Positions 8,776-17,884 of a DNA stretch of 64,000 bases are shown here, piece after piece. The stretch is from positions 59,359 to 123,358 of the forward strand of contig JANSYS010000012.1 in assembly GCA_024742275.1 (NCBI GenBank), given 5' to 3'. Numbering within the stretch: the stretch's first letter is position 1; each line of letters begins with the position of its first letter. The DNA is from Alphaproteobacteria bacterium (lineage in GTDB: Bacteria; Pseudomonadota; Alphaproteobacteria; Thalassobaculales; Thalassobaculaceae). Below the pieces are notes generated by a model. It had not been told where the DNA came from, made no database searches, and saw only the letters and a program-made list of their open reading frames with translations. A program made the position numbers and the translations under genes.

Positions 8776-11700
8776 GTGGCGGCAGAAGGGTCGGCAGCGC
8801 TTGGCGTCGTTCGGCACATGCGGAGGCGAGCCCGATTGGGTATGCGCCTGAATTGTTTCGCGCGGGACGGCGTTGACGAGATGCCTACGATGGAATGCCT
8901 GGAGGTTCGGTATTTTTATCAACCTTTTGGGGTGGTAAAGGCACATGGGAGAGGGTGTCTTGGGGCCGCGGCTCCGACAGACCCGACAGAGTTGCTGTTT
9001 GTTGATTCCGGGGTTGCGCAGGCGGCTTCGTTGCTTGCCGGACTGCGATCGGGCATTCAAACCGTATTGCTTCCAGAGAGAGGGAACGGACTGGAGGAAG
9101 TGGCCTTCGCGTTGGCGGGGCTGACGGATGTGCCGGCCGTCCACATTCTGTCCCACGGCCGACCGGGCGCGCTGCAGCTTTGTGGTGCCACGATCGACGG
9201 TCAGGCTCTGGGGGAGCGACCTGAGCTTCTCAGGATCATCCGCGAGGCTTTGGCGCCTGACGCCGAGATCGTTCTGTATGGTTGCTCCGTGGGTGCGGGG
9301 GCCGTTGGTCCCGCCTTTCTAGCTCGGTTCTCGGACCTGTTCGATCGGACCGTCACGGCCGCCAAGGCGCCGGTTGGTGGCGAAGCATTCGGGGGCGTCT
9401 GGCCTGCGCCGGCCCGGACGGATCTGGCCTTCAGGCAGTCCGCCCGTTCCGCCTTCCCAGGGCTGTTGCCGGTCTTCACTTTCGGCGCGGTCACGACAAT
9501 CAACACGTCGACGACCCTCAGCTCGACCGAGAGTGGGATCACGATCAACGTGGCGGCGTCGGATGGTCAGGTCCTTAACACGGCTGCCGCCGTCGACGGC
9601 ACCGCCGTTGTGGTGCCTCAGGTCATGAATTCCGGCCAGACCCTGACCTTCTCATTCAGCGCCAACGTTCAGGTCACCAGCTTTCAGATCATCCAGTACG
9701 ATGCAGATGGGAGCACCGGCGGTGGCGTCCAGGTCACGCCCAATTCAGGGACGACTGTCACAGCGACGACGGCTCAGATAACCGCGGGCAACGGCTTCGC
9801 AAACACCTATGTTTTCTCCCCAGGCGACTGGAGCAGCGTCTCAAGCTTCACCGTGTCGAACACCGGTAACGGCTCGGGCGATCCCACCTACCGCTTCGGT
9901 GTCGACACGATCAGTTTCACCGTCGCCGGACCGTCGGCGCCGAGTGCGCCAGACCTAGCGTCCGGGAGCGACACCGGGACTAGCAACACCGACAACATAA
10001 CGTCAAACGCCCTTCCGACCGTGAGCGGAACCGCAACCGCTGGGAACTCCGTCCACGTATTGGTGGGCGGCGTGACGGCGGGGTCGGTCACGGCCGACGG
10101 TTCGGGGAATTGGACCTTCGCGTTCACCTCCACCCTGTCAGCCGGTTCCAACGTTATCACCGCCGTTCAGGACACAGGTTCTGCTGAGTCAGCCGCCTCC
10201 TCAGGCCTCACCATCGTCGTCGACACAACCGCGCCTGTGGCTCCTGGCACGCCCGACCTTGTCGCAGCAAGCGACACGGGATCCAGCAATACGGACAATA
10301 TCACGAACCTGGGCACGCCGACTTTCGGTGGGAGCGGTGCCGAGTCTGGCGCAACCGTTCATGTTCTCGTCGACGGAGTGACCACCGGATCGACCACGGC
10401 GACAGGAGCCGGCAATTGGTCCTTCACCGTGACCTCAACATTGGCCTCGGGCAGCCACGGTATCTCGGTGGTGCAGACGGACACGGCCGGCAATGTCGGC
10501 CCGGCTTCGACAGCTCTGGGTATTGTCGTGGACACGAGCGCGCCAGCGACACTTCAGGTGCCGGATCTTCTGGCAGCAAGCGATACAGGCGTATCGTCGT
10601 CCGACAACATCACGAATTCCCCGACACAGCAGTTTTCCGGTTCTGCGACGACCGGTGACAGGGTCAGCATCCTTGTTGGCGGTACAACCGCTGCAAGCGT
10701 CGCAGCGACCGGCGGTTCCTGGTCATACACGCATACGCTGACTTCCGGTTCTTACGCCATCACCGTTCAGGCGATCGATGCGGCCGGCAATGCCGGTCCG
10801 ACTTCAGCCGCATTGGGGCTGCAGATCGATACGACAGCGCCGGGAACAATCGGCGCACCAGACCTTCTCGCATCCAGCGACAGCGGGTCGAGTGCGACGG
10901 ACAACGTCACCAATTTGGTCGCCCCGACGATTGCTGGGTCAGATGCAATACCCAGCGCTCTAGTCCACATTCTCGTCGGCGGCACTACGACCGGCACGGT
11001 AACGGCATCGGGGACAGGTGCGTGGACGTTCGTGCTTCCTACACTGGCGGCCGGGGCCTACACCGTAACGGCGGTGGGCGAGGACATAGCTGGTAATGAG
11101 GGTCCAGCCAGTGCCGCTTTGACGCTCGTTGTCGACAACGCGGCACCGTCTCTGTTGGCACCGGATCTTCTAGCGTCTTCCGATCTCGGGTCGGCATCGA
11201 CCGACAATGTCACCTCGGCTGCAACTCAAACGATCACTGGCACCGCGACGGCAGGCGATGTCGTGAGCGTGCTTGTGGGGGGGAGCACGGTTGGAGTTTC
11301 GACAGCGCAGGGAGGTTCCTGGACCTACGCGTTGTCGCTCGCCGCCGGATCCTACGCGGTCGCTGTCCAGGCTAGGGATTTGGCGGGCAATACCGGCTCG
11401 GCTTCTCAGGCACTGAGTCTGACGATCGACACGACGCCGCCGGCAACGCTCGGCGCGCCCGACCTCTTGGCGTCCTCCGATCTCGGGTCGTCGTCGACCG
11501 ACAATGTCACCTCCGCCTCGAGTCAGCAGTTTTCGGGCTCGGCGACTGCCGGTGATACGGTTTCAGTCCTCGTGGGTGGCATCACGACGGCGAGCGTCGT
11601 CGCGGCCGGCGGTTCCTGGACGGCAGTTCTGTCCCTTTCCGCAGGGTCTTATGCGGTGTCCGCTCTGGCGACGGATACGGCGGGGAATGCTGGAGCAGCG

Positions 11701-14700
11701 TCATCGGCATTGGGTATCATCGTCGATACGACGGCGCCGGGCACAATCGGGCCTGCCGATCTTATCGCGTCGAGCGATAGCGGGAGCAGCAATACAGACA
11801 ACCTGACGAATGTTGCGGCACCGACGATCGCTGGCAGCGGCGTCTCTGCAAACGCCGTTGTTCAAGTCTTGGTCGGCGGCGCCACTGTTGGATCCACGAC
11901 GGCCTCCGGGGCCGGAGACTGGACCTTCACCTTCGCGGCGACACTCTCGGCAGGCGTGCAGGTGATAACAGTCCTCGAACAGGACGTCGCTGGAAACTCT
12001 GGTGCCGCCAGCGTTGGGCTGAGCGTAACGGTCGACACGTCGGCGGCAACTCTGAATCAACCGGATCTAAGCGCCGGGAGCGACACGGGAACGAGCAACA
12101 CCGACAACATCACACAGGCCGCAAATCCGACGCTGCAGGGGAATGGCGCCGAAGCGGGCGCGACAGTCCATATCCTTGATGATGGAGTGACTGTCGGTAG
12201 CGTGACGGCGACCGGGACCGGAAGCTGGAGCTTCACGTTTTCGACCAGTCTGGCCGAAGCGACCAACGCCATTACGGTCGTCCAGACAGATGCCGCCGGC
12301 AATTCCAGCGCCGCATCCACAGCCCTGAATGTGGTACTCGACACCACCGCGCCGACGGCGCTCGCGTCGCCGGATCTGCTGACCGCCAGTGATACGGGTG
12401 TCTCTTCGACGGACAACATCACCAGCGCGCTGGCGCAGCAACTGTCCGGCTCGGCGACGGATGGGGATCGCGTCCACATCATCGTCGGCGGGACTACGGT
12501 GAATAGCGTCGTCGCCTCGGGCGGTTCGTGGTCGTACACGGCGACGTTGTCCGCCGGTTCCTACAGCATCTCAGTGGGCGTTACGGATGCGGTCGGCAAC
12601 ACCGGGCCGACATCGACGGCACTCGGGCTCGTGATCCATACGACGGCGCCGGCAACGATCGGTGCGCCCGATTTGCTGGCCTCCAGCGACCTGGGAGCCA
12701 GCAGCACCGACAACCTTACCGCCCAGCGAACCCCAACACTCAGTGGTGACGGCGCGGTCGCCAACGCTCTTGTCAATGTTCTGGTCGGCGGTGTGACGGT
12801 TGGCTCGGTCACGGCGACGTCGGCAGGGGCCTGGACATATACCTTCACTGCGACGTTGGGGGCAGGGACGCACAGGATCACCGCCCGGGGCGAAGACATC
12901 GCCGGCAACGAAGGACCGGCGAGCGCCGCGCTGAACATCGTCATAGACGCGTCGGCGCCATCGGCGCCGGACACTCTGGCGACGCCGGATCTGGTCGCCT
13001 CAAGCGACACCGGCAGCAGCAGCTCCGATAATGTTACGACCGACGCCACGCCGACATTCGCCGGCAGCAATACGACGGGGTCCGCCCTACACTCTCTCTT
13101 GGCCAATGGTGTAACGGTCGGAAGTTTTACCAGCGAAGCAGGCGGAACCTACAATGTCACCGCCAGCTCGCTCACGGCGGGTTCCTATTCCATCACAATC
13201 CGAGAGCAGGACTCTGCCGGGAATGTCTCTTCGGACTCCCCGGCGCTCGGGATAACGATCGAGGCGGAGAGTTCGGGTGGCGGCTCGTCCGGCGGCGGAT
13301 CTTCTGGAGGTGGCTCGGGGACCGGAGCGACGAGTACGACCACAACGACAACGACAACGAATCCGACCACAGGCGCGACCACTGTCACCCAGACCCAAAC
13401 GGTACAGAACACGTCGTCGAGCGCGTCTGCATCGGCGCCGATCGTTCAGAACACCAACAACAACGGGAATGTGGTGACCGCGACCCTGCCCGCCCAGACG
13501 TCGATAACCTCCGAAGGACCGTCCACGGCCCAGAGCAGGGACGACGCTTTGACAACACTGATTACCGCTGTCGATGCGCGGGACTCTACCGGCGAGACAA
13601 GTCTGATCAGCGGGGCCCAGAGTTTCCTGAACAGGCTTGGCTCGACCACGACTCTCGATGTGCGAACTATCATTCCGACGACAACATCCACCAATCTGAG
13701 TGCGCCGATCGTCATTTCCGGCACCTCGGCTTCCGCCGGTACCACCCAATCGGAAGCCTTCGTGATCGACCTTCGCTCGTTGCCCGCAGGATCGACGCTC
13801 CAACTCGACAACATCGAGTTCGCCAGCATCATCGGTTCGGCTACGGTCAACGGCGGTGCTGGCGACAACTACGCGATTGGTGACGATGCCGCCCAGTTCA
13901 TCTCGCTTGGCGCAGGCAACGATACGCTGTTCGGTGGCGACGGGGATGACACCATCGGGTCGGATACCGGCGACGACAGTCTCGGTGGAGATGGTGGAAA
14001 TGATCGGGTCTTCGGCGGTGTGGGTAACGATACGGCGTTCGGCGGCGTCGGCATGGATGCGGTGTATGGCAACCAGCATGAAGATGTCCTCTATGGGAAT
14101 CAGGACAACGACACCATCTTCGGCGGACAAGACAATGATACCGTCTTCGGGGGTCAGCACGACGACGTAATCTATGGGAACATGGGTCAGGACAGCCTCT
14201 CCGGCCAACTCGGCGCGGACACCATTTTTGGCGGGCAATCGGACGATTTGGTCTATGGCGGGGACGGCAACGATTTTTTGTTCGGCAACAGGCAGAACGA
14301 CACCCTCTCCGGCGGCCGCGGGGACGACACGGTTTCAGGTGGTGAGGACGCCGATGTCCTCTACGGCGGCGCGGGCAACGATGTACTCCAAGGCGGCGAC
14401 GGAGCCGATACGTTGTATGGGGGTACCCCAGGGAACGCTTTCGGTCTCGATGAGTTGCACGGTGGTGATGGAGACGACGTTTTCTATGGCGGTGAGGGCA
14501 TCGACTGGATCTTCTCAGGATCCGGGAGCGACGTGATTTACCTGGAGGACAACAACGGCTACGACGTTCTTGCGGATTTCGACGCGTCCGCGGGCGATGT
14601 GATCCGCATCACTGTAAACGCCAACGGAACCGATATCGCTGATTTTGCGGGTATCCAGGCGGCCGCGTCCGACAATGGCGACGGGGATGTGGAAATCGCA

Positions 14701-14778
14701 CTCGGATCGAGCAATTACGTGCGGATCATTGGGCTGACCTCGTCGCAGTTGAGTTCCGACATGTTCCAGTTTTTCTGA
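8776..14778 (+). CDS. Giant DUF4347 / Ig-repeat / RTX secreted protein (predicted adhesin)
   Basis: 2000 residues. N-terminal CLEVRYFY leader resembles the LEPRxL leader common before DUF4347. The DUF4347 domain (about 73-230) holds LLFVDSGV, AVHILSHGRPG and EIVLYGCSVG. A beta-rich domain follows (about 231-390), then eleven Ig-like repeats (391-1495), a Gly/Ser and poly-Thr linker, another domain, and RTX calcium-binding nonapeptide repeats (about 1693-1925) before the C-terminal secretion region. There is no Sec signal, as expected for type I secretion, but no transporter genes are nearby. The GTG at 8776 is preceded by GGAGGAG; in-frame ATGs at 8818, 8881 and 8890 are alternatives. Likely a cell-surface or released adhesin. 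Confidence 0.88.
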   Translation: MAAEGSAALGVVRHMRRRARLGMRLNCFARDGVDEMPTMECLEVRYFYQPFGVVKAHGRGCLGAAAPTDPTELLFVDSGVAQAASLLAGLRSGIQTVLLPERGNGLEEVAFALAGLTDVPAVHILSHGRPGALQLCGATIDGQALGERPELLRIIREALAPDAEIVLYGCSVGAGAVGPAFLARFSDLFDRTVTAAKAPVGGEAFGGVWPAPARTDLAFRQSARSAFPGLLPVFTFGAVTTINTSTTLSSTESGITINVAASDGQVLNTAAAVDGTAVVVPQVMNSGQTLTFSFSANVQVTSFQIIQYDADGSTGGGVQVTPNSGTTVTATTAQITAGNGFANTYVFSPGDWSSVSSFTVSNTGNGSGDPTYRFGVDTISFTVAGPSAPSAPDLASGSDTGTSNTDNITSNALPTVSGTATAGNSVHVLVGGVTAGSVTADGSGNWTFAFTSTLSAGSNVITAVQDTGSAESAASSGLTIVVDTTAPVAPGTPDLVAASDTGSSNTDNITNLGTPTFGGSGAESGATVHVLVDGVTTGSTTATGAGNWSFTVTSTLASGSHGISVVQTDTAGNVGPASTALGIVVDTSAPATLQVPDLLAASDTGVSSSDNITNSPTQQFSGSATTGDRVSILVGGTTAASVAATGGSWSYTHTLTSGSYAITVQAIDAAGNAGPTSAALGLQIDTTAPGTIGAPDLLASSDSGSSATDNVTNLVAPTIAGSDAIPSALVHILVGGTTTGTVTASGTGAWTFVLPTLAAGAYTVTAVGEDIAGNEGPASAALTLVVDNAAPSLLAPDLLASSDLGSASTDNVTSAATQTITGTATAGDVVSVLVGGSTVGVSTAQGGSWTYALSLAAGSYAVAVQARDLAGNTGSASQALSLTIDTTPPATLGAPDLLASSDLGSSSTDNVTSASSQQFSGSATAGDTVSVLVGGITTASVVAAGGSWTAVLSLSAGSYAVSALATDTAGNAGAASSALGIIVDTTAPGTIGPADLIASSDSGSSNTDNLTNVAAPTIAGSGVSANAVVQVLVGGATVGSTTASGAGDWTFTFAATLSAGVQVITVLEQDVAGNSGAASVGLSVTVDTSAATLNQPDLSAGSDTGTSNTDNITQAANPTLQGNGAEAGATVHILDDGVTVGSVTATGTGSWSFTFSTSLAEATNAITVVQTDAAGNSSAASTALNVVLDTTAPTALASPDLLTASDTGVSSTDNITSALAQQLSGSATDGDRVHIIVGGTTVNSVVASGGSWSYTATLSAGSYSISVGVTDAVGNTGPTSTALGLVIHTTAPATIGAPDLLASSDLGASSTDNLTAQRTPTLSGDGAVANALVNVLVGGVTVGSVTATSAGAWTYTFTATLGAGTHRITARGEDIAGNEGPASAALNIVIDASAPSAPDTLATPDLVASSDTGSSSSDNVTTDATPTFAGSNTTGSALHSLLANGVTVGSFTSEAGGTYNVTASSLTAGSYSITIREQDSAGNVSSDSPALGITIEAESSGGGSSGGGSSGGGSGTGATSTTTTTTTTNPTTGATTVTQTQTVQNTSSSASASAPIVQNTNNNGNVVTATLPAQTSITSEGPSTAQSRDDALTTLITAVDARDSTGETSLISGAQSFLNRLGSTTTLDVRTIIPTTTSTNLSAPIVISGTSASAGTTQSEAFVIDLRSLPAGSTLQLDNIEFASIIGSATVNGGAGDNYAIGDDAAQFISLGAGNDTLFGGDGDDTIGSDTGDDSLGGDGGNDRVFGGVGNDTAFGGVGMDAVYGNQHEDVLYGNQDNDTIFGGQDNDTVFGGQHDDVIYGNMGQDSLSGQLGADTIFGGQSDDLVYGGDGNDFLFGNRQNDTLSGGRGDDTVSGGEDADVLYGGAGNDVLQGGDGADTLYGGTPGNAFGLDELHGGDGDDVFYGGEGIDWIFSGSGSDVIYLEDNNGYDVLADFDASAGDVIRITVNANGTDIADFAGIQAAASDNGDGDVEIALGSSNYVRIIGLTSSQLSSDMFQFF
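9946..13260 (+). repeat. Eleven tandem Ig-like coding repeats (about 300 bp each)
   Basis: Each unit of about 100 residues begins with a variant of PDLLASSDTGSSxTDNIT and ends with a variant of GLxIVVDTTAP. I count eleven openings. Units 3, 5, 6 and 9 share the shorter internal form (GDxVSVLVGGxT...GGSW) while 1, 2, 4, 7, 8 and 10 share a longer form (GAGxWTFTFxxTL), suggesting expansion of alternating subfamilies. Unit 11 is most diverged. Confidence 0.9.
13852..14550 (+). repeat. RTX calcium-binding nonapeptide repeat array
   Basis: Codes for a run of GGxGxDxLx-type turns (for example LGAGNDTLFGGDGDD and YGGAGNDVLQGGDGAD). Many central turns have Asn and Gln in place of Gly (YGNQDND, FGGQDND, FGNRQND). 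The array forms the calcium-dependent beta roll preceding the type I secretion end of the protein. Confidence 0.85.
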
Positions 14779-14852
14779 TACGCGTCGCCCTATCGGACGG
14801 CGTGAGTCCGAGCCGGTCACACCGGCGACCTTGCTGTCGGCTCCCGCCGGGC

Positions 14853-15251
14853 CTACCGGTCAGTGGGAGCGGGGGCGAACGTGAGCAGGCCGAGCGTCTC
14901 TCCGGTCTCGGCATCAAGAAGCAGGATCGCCGTTCCACCATCGATCAGTCTTAGCGTTGCCGCGATCCGGCGGCCATCGATCTCTGTGGAGACAATCCGC
15001 GCGCCTGCGGGAAGCGGAATCACCAGATCGCCGATCGCACTCGGAGCGTCGACGGACGCTGATCCGCCGACGATCGACGGTGCCGGATGCTCGGCGGCTC
15101 CGGACAGACGCTTCGCGATGGTGACACCTATGACGGCGATGCCGACGACGATCATGACGCCCATGACGACCGCAGCGATCTTGATAACGCCGAGGTAGGG
15201 CACTTCGCGCCGCTTCTCCCCGGATGAGCCTTCGCCTATGGTGCCCGACAT
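14853..15251 (-). CDS. Small single-pass membrane protein (DUF6476-like)
   Basis: 132 residues from ATG 15251. One membrane helix near residues 22-50 (IAAVVMGVMIVVGIAVIGVTI), then a beta-rich exported part with GARIVSTEIDGRRIAATLRL and LLDAETGETLGLLTF. This is the pattern of the DUF6476 family found next to the large-subunit pseudouridine synthase in alphaproteobacteria. Its start overlaps by 14 bases the start of the divergent pseudouridine synthase gene, so the two must share promoter DNA, or one start is further in. The function is unknown. Confidence 0.65.
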   Translation of the reverse strand: MSGTIGEGSSGEKRREVPYLGVIKIAAVVMGVMIVVGIAVIGVTIAKRLSGAAEHPAPSIVGGSASVDAPSAIGDLVIPLPAGARIVSTEIDGRRIAATLRLIDGGTAILLLDAETGETLGLLTFAPAPTDR

Positions 15252-16290
15252 GATCGATGATCCCGTCCTGTATGAGCCCGACGTCCCGACGCCGGAAGCA
15301 GAAACCGTCCTCGTAGAAGCATCCGCCGGGACCCTGGCCAGCCTGCCCGTCGATCGGATCGACCGTTGGCTCGCCGCGGCGGTGGATCGCCTCGAAGATC
15401 CTCCCTCGCTGTCTCGTAGCCGATTGAAGTCATTGATTCTAAATGGCAATGTTAGCGCGGGCTCGGCGACGATAAACGACCCCTCGACACCGGTCAAACC
15501 GGGGGTGATTTACCGCATCACTTTGCCCCCGCCGGAAGCGGCCGAACCGGAGGGACAGGACCTTCCGTTGAACGTGGTCTTCGAGGACCGCGAACTGATC
15601 GTGATCGATAAGCCGGCGGGTATGACGGTCCATCCCGCGCCAGGCTCGCCCAGGGATACGCTGGTTAACGCGCTGATAGCTCATTGCGGCGACAGTCTTT
15701 CGGGGATCGGGGGAGTGCGTCGGCCCGGAATTGTGCATCGGATAGACAAGGACACCTCCGGCCTGTTGGTGGTGGCGAAGACCGATAGGGCGCATACCGC
15801 TCTTGCGGCTCGATTTGCAGCGCACGACATTGACCGTGCCTACCGCGCCGTTTGCTTTGGAAACCCGGTTCCGCCAGCGGGTCGGATCGAGGCGGCGATC
15901 GGGCGCCATCCGAAGGATCGCAAACGCATGGCTGTGGTGGATGAGGCACGGGGGCGCTACGCCGTCACCCACTACCGAACAATCGAACGACCGAAGGGAG
16001 CGGCCTTGCTGGAGTGTCGCCTGGAAACCGGTCGTACGCATCAGATCCGTGTGCATCTCAGTCATATCGGTCATCCGCTGATCGGAGATCCCGTTTACGG
16101 TCGCGGTCATGGCGCCCGGGTCTCCCGAATACCTCAGGCTTCCCGTGAAGCTGTCCGCGGGTTCCCTCGCCAGGCCTTGCATGCCGCGGTATTGGGTTTC
16201 GAGCATCCTGTATCCGGCGAGGCCCTGTCTTTTGAGAGTCCGTTGCCGGAAGATCTTGTGGCGCTTTTGAGGGCTTTGGCCGCAGCCTGA
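15238..16290 (+). CDS. rluD: RluD-type 23S rRNA pseudouridine synthase
   Basis: 350 residues. An S4-like RNA-binding N-terminus (IDRWLAAAV...SRSRLKSLILNGNV) is followed by the RluA/RluC/RluD catalytic domain with the invariant RPGIVHRIDKDTSGLLVVAKT motif, in which Asp in HRIDKDTSG is the nucleophile, and the LLECRLETGRTHQIRVH segment. It probably isomerises uridines in helix 69 of 23S rRNA (RluD role, by similarity). ATG 15238 and 15250 are both possible starts; the conserved part begins at about residue 38. It lies 99 bases upstream of rpoH on the same strand, a conserved order in alphaproteobacteria. Confidence 0.88.
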   Translation: MVPDMIDDPVLYEPDVPTPEAETVLVEASAGTLASLPVDRIDRWLAAAVDRLEDPPSLSRSRLKSLILNGNVSAGSATINDPSTPVKPGVIYRITLPPPEAAEPEGQDLPLNVVFEDRELIVIDKPAGMTVHPAPGSPRDTLVNALIAHCGDSLSGIGGVRRPGIVHRIDKDTSGLLVVAKTDRAHTALAARFAAHDIDRAYRAVCFGNPVPPAGRIEAAIGRHPKDRKRMAVVDEARGRYAVTHYRTIERPKGAALLECRLETGRTHQIRVHLSHIGHPLIGDPVYGRGHGARVSRIPQASREAVRGFPRQALHAAVLGFEHPVSGEALSFESPLPEDLVALLRALAAA

Positions 16291-16389
16291 CGCTCTGCCT
16301 TCAAATCGCCATCAGCGACACTAAATATTAACCAGTGGGAGGGTCCGGTTGGCCTGTCCCGAACCGAGGTCGACTGAGAAGGACACTTC

Positions 16390-17289
16390 ATGGCGTCGAG
16401 CGGCAATACGCTGCCTACGATCAGCGTCGAGGGAAATCTGTCGCGGTACTTGCAGGAGATTCGCAAGTTCCCGATGCTTGAGCCGGAGGAGGAATACATC
16501 CTCGCCAAGAACTGGCGCGAGCATGAGGATACGGCAGCCGCCCACAAGCTGGTCACCAGCCATCTGCGCTTGGTGGCGAAAATCGCCATGGGCTACCGAG
16601 GGTACGGGTTGCCGGTGGCGGAACTGATCTCCGAAGGCAATGTCGGTATGATGCAGGCTGTGAAGCGCTTCGACCCGGAGCGTGGATTCCGCCTCGCGAC
16701 ATACGCGATGTGGTGGATTCGTGCCTCAATCCAGGAATACATCCTGCACTCGTGGTCGCTTGTGAAGATGGGTACGACCGCGGCTCAGAAGAAACTGTTC
16801 TTCAATTTGCGTAAATTGAAGGGGCAGATGCAGGCCATTGAGGACGGCGATCTTCCGCCGGAAAAGGTCAAGGCGATCGCCGAACGGTTGGACGTGACCG
16901 AGGCCGACGTGATTTCCATGAATCGCCGGTTGGCGAGTCCGGATCACTCGTTGAATGCACCCCTGCGTGTCGACGGTGAGGGCGAATGGCAGGACTGGCT
17001 GGTCGACGACGATCAGGTCAGCCAGGAGACGCGGCTCGCCGAGGATGAGGAACTGAAGAAGCGTCGCGCGCTCCTGAACAACGCGATGGAGACGCTGAAC
17101 GATCGGGAGAGGCATATCCTTACCGAACGGCGTCTGCGGGACGATCCGACGACTCTAGAGGACCTGAGCCAGGAATATGGCATCAGCCGAGAGCGTGTCC
17201 GTCAAATCGAGGTGCGCGCTTTCGAGAAACTGCAGAAAGCGATGAAGAACGCGGCGATGGAAGAAAAGCTGCTGATCGATCGTAACTGA
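16390..17289 (+). CDS. rpoH: RNA polymerase heat-shock sigma factor (sigma-32)
   Basis: 299 residues. Region 2 holds HLRLVAKIAMGYRGYGLP, LISEGNVGMMQAVKRFDPERG and TYAMWWIRASIQEYIL. The RpoH box, KKLFFNLRKLK (about residue 137), distinguishes it from RpoD. Region 4 has TLEDLSQEYGISRERVRQIE, the -35-binding helix-turn-helix. It directs transcription of chaperone and protease genes on heat or unfolded-protein stress. The ATG at 16390 follows GAAGGACAC. The 99-base leader after the pseudouridine synthase gene may carry its promoter; I saw no clear sigma-32 self-promoter. Confidence 0.96.
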   Translation: MASSGNTLPTISVEGNLSRYLQEIRKFPMLEPEEEYILAKNWREHEDTAAAHKLVTSHLRLVAKIAMGYRGYGLPVAELISEGNVGMMQAVKRFDPERGFRLATYAMWWIRASIQEYILHSWSLVKMGTTAAQKKLFFNLRKLKGQMQAIEDGDLPPEKVKAIAERLDVTEADVISMNRRLASPDHSLNAPLRVDGEGEWQDWLVDDDQVSQETRLAEDEELKKRRALLNNAMETLNDRERHILTERRLRDDPTTLEDLSQEYGISRERVRQIEVRAFEKLQKAMKNAAMEEKLLIDRN

Positions 17290-17370
17290 CCGCGTTCGAC
17301 CGGCCGTTTGAGACGGCGGAAGGCTCTGGGGCGCTTGGCGCTCCGGTCACTTTCCGCCGTCGGCGTTGCC

Positions 17371-17844
17371 TCATTTTTCTGAGGCCGGCTTGTCTGCTTC
17401 GTTGCTGCCGGCGACGCCAGGACCCCATTCCTCCACCAGATCGCGCTGGCGCCGACGAAGCCTCTGAACCCTTTGATCGGCGCGCATGGCGATGAACATG
17501 CCCACGATGCCAGGCGCTACGAAATAGATCGCCCAACCGATCGCCGCCGCCCCGAACATGACAAGCCAGGTGAACGGGTTTGCGATGATGGTGAACGCGT
17601 GGTCGTAGGAATGGTCCTGCGTCCACAGTTCGATCATGTACGGCAGTACGCCGGTGAAATTCATGCATCCGACGCAAAGGGTCGCGTACTTTTCCGGACG
17701 CCGGTCCGTCAGCATCGCGGCCAAAGTCGGCGTCATGCCGACCACCAGAAGCATCATGGACGGCAGGAACATCACCGCGCCGCCCGCGACGAGAACGAAC
17801 ATGATTGTTTTGGTTGCGGCGGAACTGGCGGTGTTGGCGTTCAT
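17371..17844 (-). CDS. Small membrane protein beside pseudokinase
   Basis: 157 residues with three predicted membrane helices: about 13-36 (TIMFVLVAGGAVMFLPSMML), a middle segment after CVGCMNFTGVLP, and about 95-120 (WLVMFGAAAIGWAIYFVAP). A charged Arg-rich and Glu-rich tail (MRADQRVQRLRRRQRDLVEEW) ends the protein. A Cys-Val-Gly-Cys pair at about 58 is the only obvious metal or redox candidate. It lies 40 bases downstream of the pseudokinase-like gene on the same strand and is probably its operon partner. I do not recognise a named family. Confidence 0.75.
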   Translation of the reverse strand: MNANTASSAATKTIMFVLVAGGAVMFLPSMMLLVVGMTPTLAAMLTDRRPEKYATLCVGCMNFTGVLPYMIELWTQDHSYDHAFTIIANPFTWLVMFGAAAIGWAIYFVAPGIVGMFIAMRADQRVQRLRRRQRDLVEEWGPGVAGSNEADKPASEK

Positions 17845-17884
17845 CGAAAGCAGAGGATCCTATGTCAATGGGAACGGGGGCGGG

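Noticed and set aside
9946..13260. Possible CRISPR or satellite array
   Set aside because: The repeat period is about 300 bases, in frame, with protein-level conservation; it is a coding Ig-like repeat array.
13087..14238. Long minus-strand frame opposite the RTX region
   Set aside because: An artefact of the repetitive glycine/aspartate codons read backwards; no start signal or family.
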